From: JAGQUL01 sp039811765
Lineage (GTDB): Bacteria; Actinomycetota; Thermoleophilia; Gaiellales; SKUG01
Assembly (NCBI GenBank): GCA_039811765.1
Contig: JBDHZF010000103.1
Span: 1-8,862 of the forward strand
Length of the DNA: 8,862 nucleotides
Reading direction: 5' to 3'
Shown here: positions 1 to 5,616 of the stretch, piece after piece
Numbering within the stretch: the first letter of the stretch is position 1
How the letters are laid out: each line of letters starts with the position of its first letter
Position numbers and translations under genes: made by a program
Notes under the pieces: generated by a model
The model's input: only the letters and a program-made list of their open reading frames with translations
What the model was told of the DNA's origin: nothing
The model's database searches: none

Positions 1-489
1 GGACGCGCGGATCTGCGCGGCGATCTCCTCCTGCGCGCCGGGGCTGATCGTGCCGAAGCGGCTCTGGCTCATGCCGGCGACCTTCAGGCCGGGGAAGCGC
101 TGCTCGAGGTTCGCGGCGAGCGGGCGCAGCACCTCGGCGGTGGAGCCGTACAGGTAGATCGGAAAGCCCTCCGCAGCGGCGCGCGCACAGCAGCGCAGCA
201 TCAGCTCGGGACCGTAGACGCGATCGCGCAGGCCGGTGCGGTGCAGCCAGTTGAGCGCCCAGCGCACGGGCTGGCCGTCGGGGGTGAGAATGTCGAACGC
301 GTTGAGGCGCGCGGCGTGCGCGGCGTCGTGCACGCCCTCCATCACGCCATGCACGGCAGTGGCCGAAACCGACAGGCCGGTGGCAGTGCGCGCAGCGGCG
401 AACACGCGCTCGACCACGTCGTCGTACGTGGTGGCATCGATGCGGATGCCGAGCAGGTTGCGCTTGGTGGAAGCCGGGTCCGAGCTCAC
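1..489 (-). CDS. WecG/TagA/CpsF family glycosyltransferase (N-terminal 163 residues; 3' end beyond window)
   Basis: Reading from a GTG at 487-489, the frame stays open to the left edge, giving 163 residues without a stop, so the C-terminus is outside the window. The block TPDGQPVRWALNWL at about residues 69-82, followed by RVYGPELM (90-97) and IYLYGS (111-116), matches the conserved core of WecG/TagA/CpsF enzymes. Asp71 is in the PDG motif that holds the family's key acidic residue. These are membrane-associated, non-Leloir-fold (GT26) transferases that usually move a HexNAc-type sugar from a nucleotide donor onto a lipid-linked acceptor in surface polysaccharide or wall polymer assembly. The start is supported by the usual N-terminal pattern (a short tail, then NLLGIRIDATTYDDVVERV), with only a weak GGTAGG-like ribosome site. 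The product is probably the same polysaccharide pathway as the sugar enzymes upstream. Donor and acceptor cannot be told from sequence. Confidence 0.9.
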   Translation of the reverse strand, partial: MSSDPASTKRNLLGIRIDATTYDDVVERVFAAARTATGLSVSATAVHGVMEGVHDAAHAARLNAFDILTPDGQPVRWALNWLHRTGLRDRVYGPELMLRCCARAAAEGFPIYLYGSTAEVLRPLAANLEQRFPGLKVAGMSQSRFGTISPGAQEEIAAQIRAS

Positions 490-528
490 GCTCGCGAGCC
501 TACCGGCGAGGCAGGGCGCGGACGCACA

Positions 529-753
529 TCACTGCTCGAGTCTGTCGCAGAAAGCCATCGGTGCGATCACGTCCACACCGCCAGTGGTGGTCGCAAGCAC
601 CTCCTGAATGGTCTGCTCCGCCACCGCGATCGACTCCGCCGGGCTCGACTGCAGGTGCCGGATCACATCCGCTTCAGGCCCGTCCTCATCCACCATCGCG
701 CGCAGGATCAGAGGGTAGTCGACGACGTAGATGTCCGGCGCGAGCGCGTGCAT
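529..753 (-). pseudogene. Short ORF resembling the N-terminal half of a PIN-domain toxin
   Basis: This 74-residue ORF starts with ATG at 751-753, 18 bp after the stop of the HTH gene. No good Shine-Dalgarno is visible. Its start, DIYVVDYPLILRAM, resembles the first strand and helix of PIN-domain ribonucleases (usual form YVVDTNVLLRAL), with the first acidic residue kept as Asp12. The segment SIAVAEQTIQEVLA (41-54) resembles the second PIN helix with its conserved Glu (Glu51). PIN toxins are normally about 130-150 residues and need further acidic residues in their C-terminal half. Here the frame stops at residue 74 with only 39 bp left before the next gene, so that half is missing. It is in the same reading frame as the preceding HTH gene, separated by one TAG. 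Most likely it is a decayed toxin, but it could be a small unrelated protein. The PIN link is by eye only. Confidence 0.4.
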
Positions 754-771
754 CGCGCAATGGTACGCCGA

Positions 772-1425
772 CTACTTCGACGTTCGCAACGCCTCGAGCG
801 CATCGAGGTCGGCCGCAGCGCCGGCCCCGCCGCGAGCGGTCCGAAGCTCGGCCCGAACCGCGTCGATCGCGCGCTCCTGCTGGCGGTTGGTACGAAGGTC
901 CGCCGCGCGGATGCGCAGCTTGCCGTCGGGACCCTTCGCCGCGTCGACGCGACCGGCGCGCACCCACTTGTACACGGCCTGGGGCGTGATGCCGAACAAC
1001 GCGGCGACCTCCGCGACGGTGAGCGTATCGTCGGCGCGCTCGGTACGGTCGTACAGGCGCTGTCGCCAGAACCGGAAGAGCTCGCCGGCATCGCCAGTCG
1101 GATCGAGCTTCGAGCGATGGATGCGGGCAAGGCGGGCAGTCACCAGCGCGAGGAAGTCCTCGGGGTGCAGGCGCTCGGACTCATCGGCGGCCTCGATCGC
1201 CACGTACGAATCGACCAGGGGCGCCAGCATGTCTGCGGCATCGAGCACGAGGAACGTCATCTGGAACTGCTCGTCGTGATCGCGGTAGAGGTCGACCTCC
1301 GCGCCGAGCTGGCCGAGCACGAACACCCCGAGTTGGGCAACCTTCGCACGACGAATCGGGCCGGTCGCATCGAGCGTGTCGCGCCAGAGCTGACGTCGAC
1401 CTTCAAGGTCGATGATGTGCGACAT
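772..1425 (-). CDS. HTH (excisionase/MerR-like) DNA-binding protein with unknown N-terminal domain, putative antitoxin or regulator
   Basis: The product has 217 residues. ATG at 1423-1425 is preceded by a strong GGAGG ribosome site about 6 nt upstream, which fixes the start. Residues 134-178 (LTVAEVAALFGITPQAVYKW, then a basic RAGRV turn and a GKLRIRAADL wing) form a clear excisionase-type helix-turn-helix, as in the BldC/HTH_17 group. Residues 1-130 match nothing I know. They contain a hydrophobic strand pair (QMTFLVLDAADMLAPLVDSYVAI, in two pieces around 55-78) and an Arg-rich helix. Residues 180-217 form an Ala/Arg-rich helical tail. In actinobacteria, excisionase-like antitoxins often precede PIN toxins, and a PIN-like ORF lies 18 bp downstream, so an antitoxin role is plausible. 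A 17-bp inverted repeat at 1396-1412, just inside the gene, could be an autoregulatory operator. The HTH is well supported; the function is inferred. Confidence 0.75.
   Translation of the reverse strand: MSHIIDLEGRRQLWRDTLDATGPIRRAKVAQLGVFVLGQLGAEVDLYRDHDEQFQMTFLVLDAADMLAPLVDSYVAIEAADESERLHPEDFLALVTARLARIHRSKLDPTGDAGELFRFWRQRLYDRTERADDTLTVAEVAALFGITPQAVYKWVRAGRVDAAKGPDGKLRIRAADLRTNRQQERAIDAVRAELRTARGGAGAAADLDALEALRTSK
1396..1412. repeat. Perfect 17-bp inverted repeat inside the start of the HTH gene
   Basis: TCGACCTT-C-AAGGTCGA has two perfect 8-bp arms around a single base. It covers about codons 5-10 of the HTH gene. A one-base centre is too tight for an RNA hairpin loop, so if functional it is more likely a dimeric protein-binding site, possibly for the HTH product itself. 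Chance is possible in GC-rich coding DNA. Confidence 0.4.
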
Positions 1426-1486
1426 GGGCCCCTCCGTTCCGTGGCGTCTCGCCGTGGTACCAGAGCATCGACATCGACCTGATACC

Positions 1487-1520
1487 GTGTTTCAACTATT
1501 GTAAACCAGTTGTCAACCAG
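1487..1520 (-). promoter_or_regulatory. AT-rich operator/promoter-like region upstream of the HTH gene
   Basis: This short AT-rich island lies 62-95 bp upstream of the HTH start codon in otherwise GC-rich DNA. On the minus strand it holds TTGACA (1511-1516) and TACAAT (1498-1503). They are only 7 bp apart, so they cannot form one canonical -35/-10 pair. It also holds a perfect 9-bp palindrome GTTGTCAAC (1509-1517), an inverted pair CAACT/AGTTG (1493-1497 and 1508-1512), and AACCAG twice at an 11-bp period (1504 and 1515). The density of symmetric elements suggests a regulated promoter for the HTH gene. The exact hexamers in use are not clear. Confidence 0.4.
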
Positions 1521-1524
1521 ATCG

Positions 1525-1574
1525 GTCGGGGGTGGCGCGGTCGCAGGAGATCGTCGGGAAGTTCGTGACGTGCA
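1525..1574 (-). pseudogene. 50-bp relic of a cupin sugar-epimerase gene (direct repeat of 3615-3664)
   Basis: This segment matches 47 of 50 bases of the 3' part of the cupin epimerase gene at 3615-3664, same strand, offset exactly 2090 bp, with an uninterrupted 26-bp identity at 1549-1574. Read in the epimerase frame it gives HVTNFPTISCDRATPD against HVTNFPTIPYDRANPD in the intact gene. All three mismatches (1532, 1544, 1548) change the amino acid (N to T, Y to C, P to S). The frame hits TGA at 1513-1515. No start codon or remainder of the gene is present, so it is a non-coding remnant or recombination scar. It lies 17-66 bp downstream of the AbiEii-like stop codon and upstream of the HTH gene. 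Confidence 0.85.
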
Positions 1575-1590
1575 GTCGAGCGTCAGGCGC

Positions 1591-2427
1591 CTACGCGGGC
1601 GGCCAATCAAGCCGAGCGCGAAGCTGCTCCATGATGTCGGCGGCCCATGTCGCGTAGGTCACGCGCTGCGAACGGTCGAAGCCGAGGCCATCGGCCACGC
1701 GGCGCGCATGGGCGCTCTCGGCATCGGCACACGCGGCGACGAATCGGCGACATGCCGCAAGCTCGGACGTGGACTTCGCACGATCGAGACGATCGAGTGA
1801 GGGCTCCGATCCCAGCACCACGGCGGCGAGACTTACGGCGTCGGCGGTGTCCGCAGCGAGCACGGGCGGATGGCTTCGACGACCCACCAGTGCCGCCTTG
1901 AGCACGAAGGCGGCATCGGGTCGGGGAAGCGGCACGCGAACGTCGCCGAGCACGGCCCCTTCGGCGTCGGCGAAGCGAACGTGCGCAACATCCACGCCCT
2001 GAGCGAATGCGTACGACAGGCCCGGCGCCTCGATCGCTTCGATTCCGGGCTCCAGGTGCGGGGTCGTGTCTCGCCGCTCGTTGGGAACAGACAACACATC
2101 CACGATCAGCTCGGGTTGATCGACGCCCACGAATCGGTACGTTCCGTGCGCGGCATCAGCGCCGCTCTCGAAGCCGAGTTCGCGAAGCCGAGGTCCGACG
2201 CGTGCAACGCTGCCGTAGAGCCGCACCGGATCCTTGCGCGTGACGCCGAGATCCACGTCGGCCGTCGGGCGAATCGGAAGCTCGACACCGCTGCGCTCAA
2301 CGACGAGCCGAGCCATCAAGCCTCCGATCAGCAGCACGCCGCCCTCGAGCTCATCGAGCAACGGCTGCACGCGAGTCAACGTCTCGACGGCGACGCGCTC
2401 GGCCGGGGTCGCAAACACGAGCTGCAT
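1591..2427 (-). CDS. AbiEii/AbiGii-like nucleotidyltransferase, putative type IV toxin
   Basis: The product has 278 residues from ATG 2425-2427. That ATG shares one base with the stop of the upstream gene (TGATG); a GTG three bases earlier would give a 4-base overlap. Either way translation is probably coupled. Residues 32-62 (LLIGGLMARLVVE, then IRPTADVDLGV) form the polymerase-beta-type nucleotidyltransferase signature: a GG pair at 35-36 and metal-binding Asp57 and Asp59. Asp110 in ELIVDVLSV is a fitting third carboxylate. FVLKAALVGRRS near residue 175 resembles the conserved Lys/Arg helix of AbiEii proteins. AbiEii-type toxins transfer nucleotides and block growth during phage attack, and are neutralised by the partner AbiEi encoded just upstream, which is the arrangement here. 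All catalytic positions look intact. Substrate and anti-phage activity are inferred from the family. Confidence 0.82.
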   Translation of the reverse strand: MQLVFATPAERVAVETLTRVQPLLDELEGGVLLIGGLMARLVVERSGVELPIRPTADVDLGVTRKDPVRLYGSVARVGPRLRELGFESGADAAHGTYRFVGVDQPELIVDVLSVPNERRDTTPHLEPGIEAIEAPGLSYAFAQGVDVAHVRFADAEGAVLGDVRVPLPRPDAAFVLKAALVGRRSHPPVLAADTADAVSLAAVVLGSEPSLDRLDRAKSTSELAACRRFVAACADAESAHARRVADGLGFDRSQRVTYATWAADIMEQLRARLDWPPA

Positions 2428-3503
2428 CACAGCTGCATCCAGGATCGAAGGTGCTCGCCAGCGGTTGCCGCACGCCCGGGCTCACGCGCGAGATCCACGT
2501 ACACCTGCGAGGGGCAGGCGAACGGCATGCCGTCCATCAGCCGTGCGAACTGCAGGCGCCCCGGATCCGCGAGCACGACGCTCAGGAGGCGAACGACCCG
2601 AGCGTGGGGCGCAGGTGAGGGGCCACGACGCCGTTCGGCCTCGTCGACGAGGATCGCGAAATCGCGCTCATCGCAGCAATACAGCACGGCATGCTGGGCC
2701 GGAAGGTGCGGCGCATACCGCTCGGCGGCGAACTCGTGTGAGATCGCGACCATGTTGAGCGGCACGAACTCGATGACGTCTCGGATCAAGGCCACGAGCT
2801 GCTCGCCGGTGCGCAGCGTGCTGCGCTGGCGGATGTCCGAATCGCGCGCTTTCGCGCCCCAGGCTTCCAACAGCGAGTCGGGACGTGGCGCACTCCAGCG
2901 GCCATGATCGCGCTCGACCAGGCCATCGGCCTCGAGCCCGCGCAGCTGGCGCAGGCACTGCGCAGGATCGATGTCGACTTCCGCTGCGAGCTCGCGAACC
3001 CCCCAGCTGCGAGCTCGCTGTTCAAGCAGCGCTCGCACCACTCGCACCGAGCGGGGCGCGTAGCTCGCGCGGGGTCGTGTCGGCGGCGTCGGCGAGATCG
3101 GCGAGGTCGGCGAGATCGGCGACTGCACCCTCGCGCGCTGCTGTACCGCTGCGCCCGGTGCGTTGATGTACACGAGCGGCGGCTGAACGATACGCCCGTG
3201 ACCGTTCAGGTCGATGATCCAGATGCCAAGCTCGCGCGCCAGCCGAACCGCACCGGCGCTCGCTCGCTCGGTGAGAACCAGCGCGTGGCCATCCATGGAA
3301 TTCGCGAACCGATGGAGCGCGCTGCGGGTGGGGCGTACGATCGGCACCGCCGGGATGCACAGGTCGGCACCCGGAAAGACTATGCGCGCGTTGACTTCGC
3401 GTGTGGCACGTTGGACCACGAGCGCGCCACCGCCCTCCAATTCGATGGTGCTACTTGAAAATGCATCCAACAGCGCCTCATCGGCTGGGGTTCGCGACGT
3501 CAT
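2427..3503 (-). CDS. AbiEi-like antitoxin / transcriptional regulator with winged HTH
   Basis: The product has 358 residues from ATG 3501-3503. There is no Shine-Dalgarno, but a promoter-like pair ends close to the start codon. Residues 73-105 (ALVLTERASAGAVRLARELG, then IWIIDLNGHGRI) resemble the nuclease-like N-terminal region of long AbiEi-type proteins (general form: vvad-it..a..Lre.gi..iD..GN). Residues 128-139 are a proline-rich repeat linker (SPI SPT SPI SPT). Residues 151-200 form a winged helix ending GLEADGLVERD. The C-terminus has CPSQVYVDLAREPGRAATAGEHL (two pieces, 330-352), matching the AbiEi pattern of a QVYLDL motif followed by a GR/AE helix. AbiEi proteins repress their own promoter and counteract AbiEii. 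The gene precedes and overlaps the AbiEii-like toxin gene, the canonical antitoxin-first order. The nuclease-like N-terminus probably lacks activity. Confidence 0.8.
   Translation of the reverse strand: MTSRTPADEALLDAFSSSTIELEGGGALVVQRATREVNARIVFPGADLCIPAVPIVRPTRSALHRFANSMDGHALVLTERASAGAVRLARELGIWIIDLNGHGRIVQPPLVYINAPGAAVQQRARVQSPISPTSPISPTPPTRPRASYAPRSVRVVRALLEQRARSWGVRELAAEVDIDPAQCLRQLRGLEADGLVERDHGRWSAPRPDSLLEAWGAKARDSDIRQRSTLRTGEQLVALIRDVIEFVPLNMVAISHEFAAERYAPHLPAQHAVLYCCDERDFAILVDEAERRRGPSPAPHARVVRLLSVVLADPGRLQFARLMDGMPFACPSQVYVDLAREPGRAATAGEHLRSWMQL
3082..3122. repeat. 9-bp tandem repeat coding for an SPx tripeptide linker
   Basis: Four consecutive 9-bp units (GGCGGCGTC, GGCGAGATC, GGCGAGGTC, GGCGAGATC), followed by the first 5 bases of a fifth, lie inside the AbiEi-like gene. 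On the coding strand they specify SPI-SPT-SPI-SPT. The length is a multiple of three, so copy-number change would lengthen or shorten the linker between the N-terminal domain and the winged helix without breaking the frame. Confidence 0.85.
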
Positions 3504-3542
3504 GTTGCAAACGATACCGCCGTTGCAAGAAAAATCAACACC
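3504..3542 (-). promoter_or_regulatory. Promoter for the AbiE-like operon, possibly leaderless, with TTGCAA repeats
   Basis: On the minus strand TTGATT (3533-3538) and TATCGT (3511-3516) are 16 bp apart, a plausible -35/-10 pair. The expected start point then falls about 7 bases after the -10, at or next to the ATG (3501-3503). Together with the missing ribosome site this suggests a leaderless transcript. Two direct copies of TTGCAAC (3504-3510 and 3522-3528, period 18) flank the -10 and could bind the AbiEi-like regulator. The AT-rich run at 3529-3538 stands out from the surroundings. Confidence 0.5.
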
Positions 3543-4109
3543 TCACCGGCCATACGAGTCCAGATCCCCGAAGTCGAACGGGATCTGCGGCGAGCCGATC
3601 TCCAGCAGCTGCTTGTCGGGGTTGGCGCGGTCGTAGGGGATCGTCGGGAAGTTCGTGACGTGCATCACGGTGGCGCCGGTGTTCTGCAGCGCGTGCCACA
3701 CGCCGGCGGGGATGCGCACCGCGGCCTTCGCCTCGTCGCTCATGTGCACGGTCTGCAGCACGCCGTGCGTGGGCGAGTCCTCGCGCGCATCGAACAGCAC
3801 CAGGCGCGCCTCGCCGGTGTGCAGCACGTGGCGATCCACCTGGCGCAGGTGCATGCCCCAGCCCTTGATGCGGCCCGGCTTCACGGTCATCGTGTAGCAG
3901 TACACGATCGGCTCGCGCCAGAACGGATCGGCGAAGTTGATCACCTCGGCGAGCGAGCCACGCTGGTCCACGTGCGGACGGATCGGCTTGACCTCCACGC
4001 CGTCGATCGCGCCCAGGCGCGCGCCCGACGACTCGTCGACCGTCTGGTGGTCGTCGCGCCCGCGCACGCTCACGCGCGCATCCTCGGTCACGGTCGTTGC
4101 ATCGCTCAT
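3543..4109 (-). CDS. RmlC-like cupin sugar epimerase (dTDP-4-dehydrorhamnose 3,5-epimerase family)
   Basis: The product has 188 residues. ATG at 4107-4109 is preceded by GGAGCGAGGTG about 6 nt upstream, so I prefer it over the longer open frame reaching 4205. The order of motifs follows RmlC-type cupins: DQRGSLAEVI (48-57), KGWGMHLRQVDRH (82-94), a barrel strand ending LFDAREDSPTHG (105-116), then IPAGVWHALQN (133-143) and PYDRANPD (158-165). His87 and His139 sit where the family has its catalytic and pocket histidines. Family members epimerise C3 and/or C5 of dTDP-4-keto-6-deoxysugars; some relatives are 3,4-ketoisomerases or single-carbon epimerases, so the exact reaction is open. The length fits the family (about 180-200). 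The neighbours (SDR, GT2, WecG-like) suggest a soluble enzyme making an activated deoxysugar for a surface glycan. The C-terminal part is duplicated as a degraded 50-bp relic at 1525-1574. Confidence 0.82.
   Translation of the reverse strand: MSDATTVTEDARVSVRGRDDHQTVDESSGARLGAIDGVEVKPIRPHVDQRGSLAEVINFADPFWREPIVYCYTMTVKPGRIKGWGMHLRQVDRHVLHTGEARLVLFDAREDSPTHGVLQTVHMSDEAKAAVRIPAGVWHALQNTGATVMHVTNFPTIPYDRANPDKQLLEIGSPQIPFDFGDLDSYGR
3615..3664 (-). repeat. Source copy of the 50-bp direct repeat, within the cupin epimerase gene
   Basis: This stretch encodes HVTNFPTIPYDRANPD near the C-terminus of the epimerase and matches 1525-1574 at 47 of 50 positions. The copy here is in frame within a full-length gene, so it is the functional version. 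Confidence 0.85.
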
Positions 4110-4167
4110 GGGGGCACCTCGCTCCGGGTCGATACGCAGATCGTACGGGATCGGAAGCGGCGGGGGA

Positions 4168-5424
4168 TCAAGAGGTGAGTGCCGCGATCGGCACGACCGA
4201 GACACCGTCAGGGCGAACGTAGGCCGGGCCGCTTCCGACGACCACTACGAGCGCGGCCGGCTGGCCCACGACCTCGGTATCCACGACATCGCGGAAGCGA
4301 AGCAGGCTCGCAGCAGCCTGATCGACCTGACCCGTGCCGAGCTTCACCTCGAATGCAGCCCACCCACCTGATCGCCGCTCGACGATCGCATCCACCTCGA
4401 GATCGTTGCTGTCGCGGTACTGCCACACATCGGCCCCGTTCGCCTGGGCGTGGACGCGAAGGTCCCGCACGACGAGCGACTCGAACACGAGCCCGAACGT
4501 GTTGAGATCACGCAGCAGGCTGGTCGGGGTGGCGCGAATCGCCGCGACTGCGAGGGACGGATCGGCAAACTGCCACACCGCAGCCGACCGCAGCCGTGCG
4601 CGCGAACGCAGCTGCGTTGTCCACGCACCGAGCGGCTCGACGACCATGAGCCGCTCCAGCGCGTCGACGTACTGACGCACGGTGTGCTCGTCCAGCGTTC
4701 CCGAGGCGCCACCCGCGTCGCGCGCGAGGGTTCGCAAGGGCGCACGTGCTGCGACGTTGCGACCAAGCGATGCCAGCAATCGGGCGACCTTTGCGGGCTC
4801 TCGCGCAACGCCATCGAGCCTGCGGATGTCGACCCGAGCGATCTCGTCCAGGTACCCGACGGCGCGCTCGATCGCCTCCTCGACGGGCCGATCGTGCCAC
4901 CCCGGCCAGCCGCCGCGGCAGGCAAGGTCGATGAGATCCCGCATGTCGAGATCACTCGCAGGTGCCGAGACGCGCTCGCCATCCAGGATCGCGCTCAGCG
5001 ACACGGTGGGGGTCGCGGCCCCCGCCTCGACCAAGGTCATGGGTCGCATCCGCACTCGCGCGAAGCGCCCCGCGCCGCTGTGGCGAGTCGCATCGTCCGG
5101 TGGTACGGCGGAGCCGGTGAGGATGAAGCGTGCGGCGCCATCCGCGGCGTCGACCGCGCGACGAACCCGGTTCCAGACCGCCGGCACGATCTGCCACTCA
5201 TCGATGAGCCTCGGTTGCTCACCCTCGAGCAACAACCCCGGATCCACGGCCGCGGCGGCAAGCACGGACTCGTCGATGTCGAGGAGCACCTCGCTGACGG
5301 TCAACTCGCGCCCGGTTGCCGTCTTGCCACACGCCTTCGGGCCCTCGACAAGCACGGCGAGCCCAGCGTCGAGCTTGCGGAGGATCTCCCGTTCCACGAT
5401 GCGCGTCCGATACACCACTTGCAC
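4168..5424 (-). CDS. AAA-family ATPase with DUF4143-type C-terminal domain
   Basis: The product has 418 residues from GTG 5422-5424, with GAGGG 8 nt upstream. The frame is open further upstream to 5553, but that stretch would swallow the two tandem repeats and has no ribosome site. The order is: Walker A GPKACGKT (28-35); Walker B PRLIDEWQ with Asp75/Glu76; sensor-like FILTGSA (100-106); a helical middle with LDEHTVRQYVDALERL; and a C-terminal fold with Glu315, Glu343-Val-Asp345 and Glu359-Val-Lys361, which resembles a PD-(D/E)XK nuclease core. This is the AAA_14 plus DUF4143 architecture, common in bacterial accessory DNA and suspected of defence or stress functions, though its biochemical role is not settled. 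It is a standalone gene inserted between two sugar-enzyme genes. Tandem operator-like repeats upstream suggest it is separately controlled. Confidence 0.88.
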   Translation of the reverse strand: MQVVYRTRIVEREILRKLDAGLAVLVEGPKACGKTATGRELTVSEVLLDIDESVLAAAAVDPGLLLEGEQPRLIDEWQIVPAVWNRVRRAVDAADGAARFILTGSAVPPDDATRHSGAGRFARVRMRPMTLVEAGAATPTVSLSAILDGERVSAPASDLDMRDLIDLACRGGWPGWHDRPVEEAIERAVGYLDEIARVDIRRLDGVAREPAKVARLLASLGRNVAARAPLRTLARDAGGASGTLDEHTVRQYVDALERLMVVEPLGAWTTQLRSRARLRSAAVWQFADPSLAVAAIRATPTSLLRDLNTFGLVFESLVVRDLRVHAQANGADVWQYRDSNDLEVDAIVERRSGGWAAFEVKLGTGQVDQAAASLLRFRDVVDTEVVGQPAALVVVVGSGPAYVRPDGVSVVPIAALTS

Positions 5425-5437
5425 TGACCGTACCCTC

Positions 5438-5476
5438 GATCCACGGATTTGCAACAGGATGATCCACGGATTTGCA
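5438..5476. promoter_or_regulatory. Two exact 16-bp direct repeats upstream of the AAA ATPase gene, probable operator
   Basis: GATCCACGGATTTGCA occurs at 5438-5453 and again at 5461-5476, identical over 16 bases, with a 23-bp period (about two helical turns). Each copy contains the small inverted repeat ATCC-N2-GGAT. The nearer copy ends 13 bp before the GTG start, directly next to the GAGGG ribosome site, so a bound protein would block transcription or translation initiation. No convincing -35/-10 pair was found beside it. Confidence 0.65.
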
Positions 5477-5616
5477 GTCGTCATGGGCGCGGGATTGCAG
5501 GGACGCGGACGCATGGTCGGAAGCGAGGTGCAGGCCACTACGACCCCATGCACCGAGCACCGCGACCTGCTGCCGATCTCGGCGCCGTGGAGCTGACCTC
5601 GAGGCGGCGTCCGACG

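Noticed and set aside
241..1482. 413-codon plus-strand open frame, Arg/His/Val-rich
   Set aside because: It is antisense to the WecG-like, PIN-like and HTH genes, shows no domain, and has the composition of a complementary-strand shadow in GC-rich DNA.
1870..2907. 345-codon plus-strand open frame
   Set aside because: It is antisense to both AbiE-like genes, which show clear catalytic and DNA-binding motifs in the other direction.
1525..3664. Integrase attachment sites (attL/attR) flanking the AbiE-like pair
   Set aside because: The repeats lie within protein-coding sequence, there is no integrase gene or tRNA, and sequence outside the left copy does not continue the epimerase gene as a restored target would. 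They are kept only as a direct repeat of uncertain origin.
5425..5553. 43-residue N-terminal extension of the AAA ATPase
   Set aside because: The extension would translate through the tandem repeats and has no ribosome site. GTG 5422-5424 has GAGGG at good spacing, and the domain starts at once.
5425..5616. Possible small gene in the spacer between the SDR and ATPase genes
   Set aside because: Apart from the two 16-bp repeats and a weak GACCT/AGGTC pair near 5594-5623, I see no frame with a ribosome site or meaningful composition.
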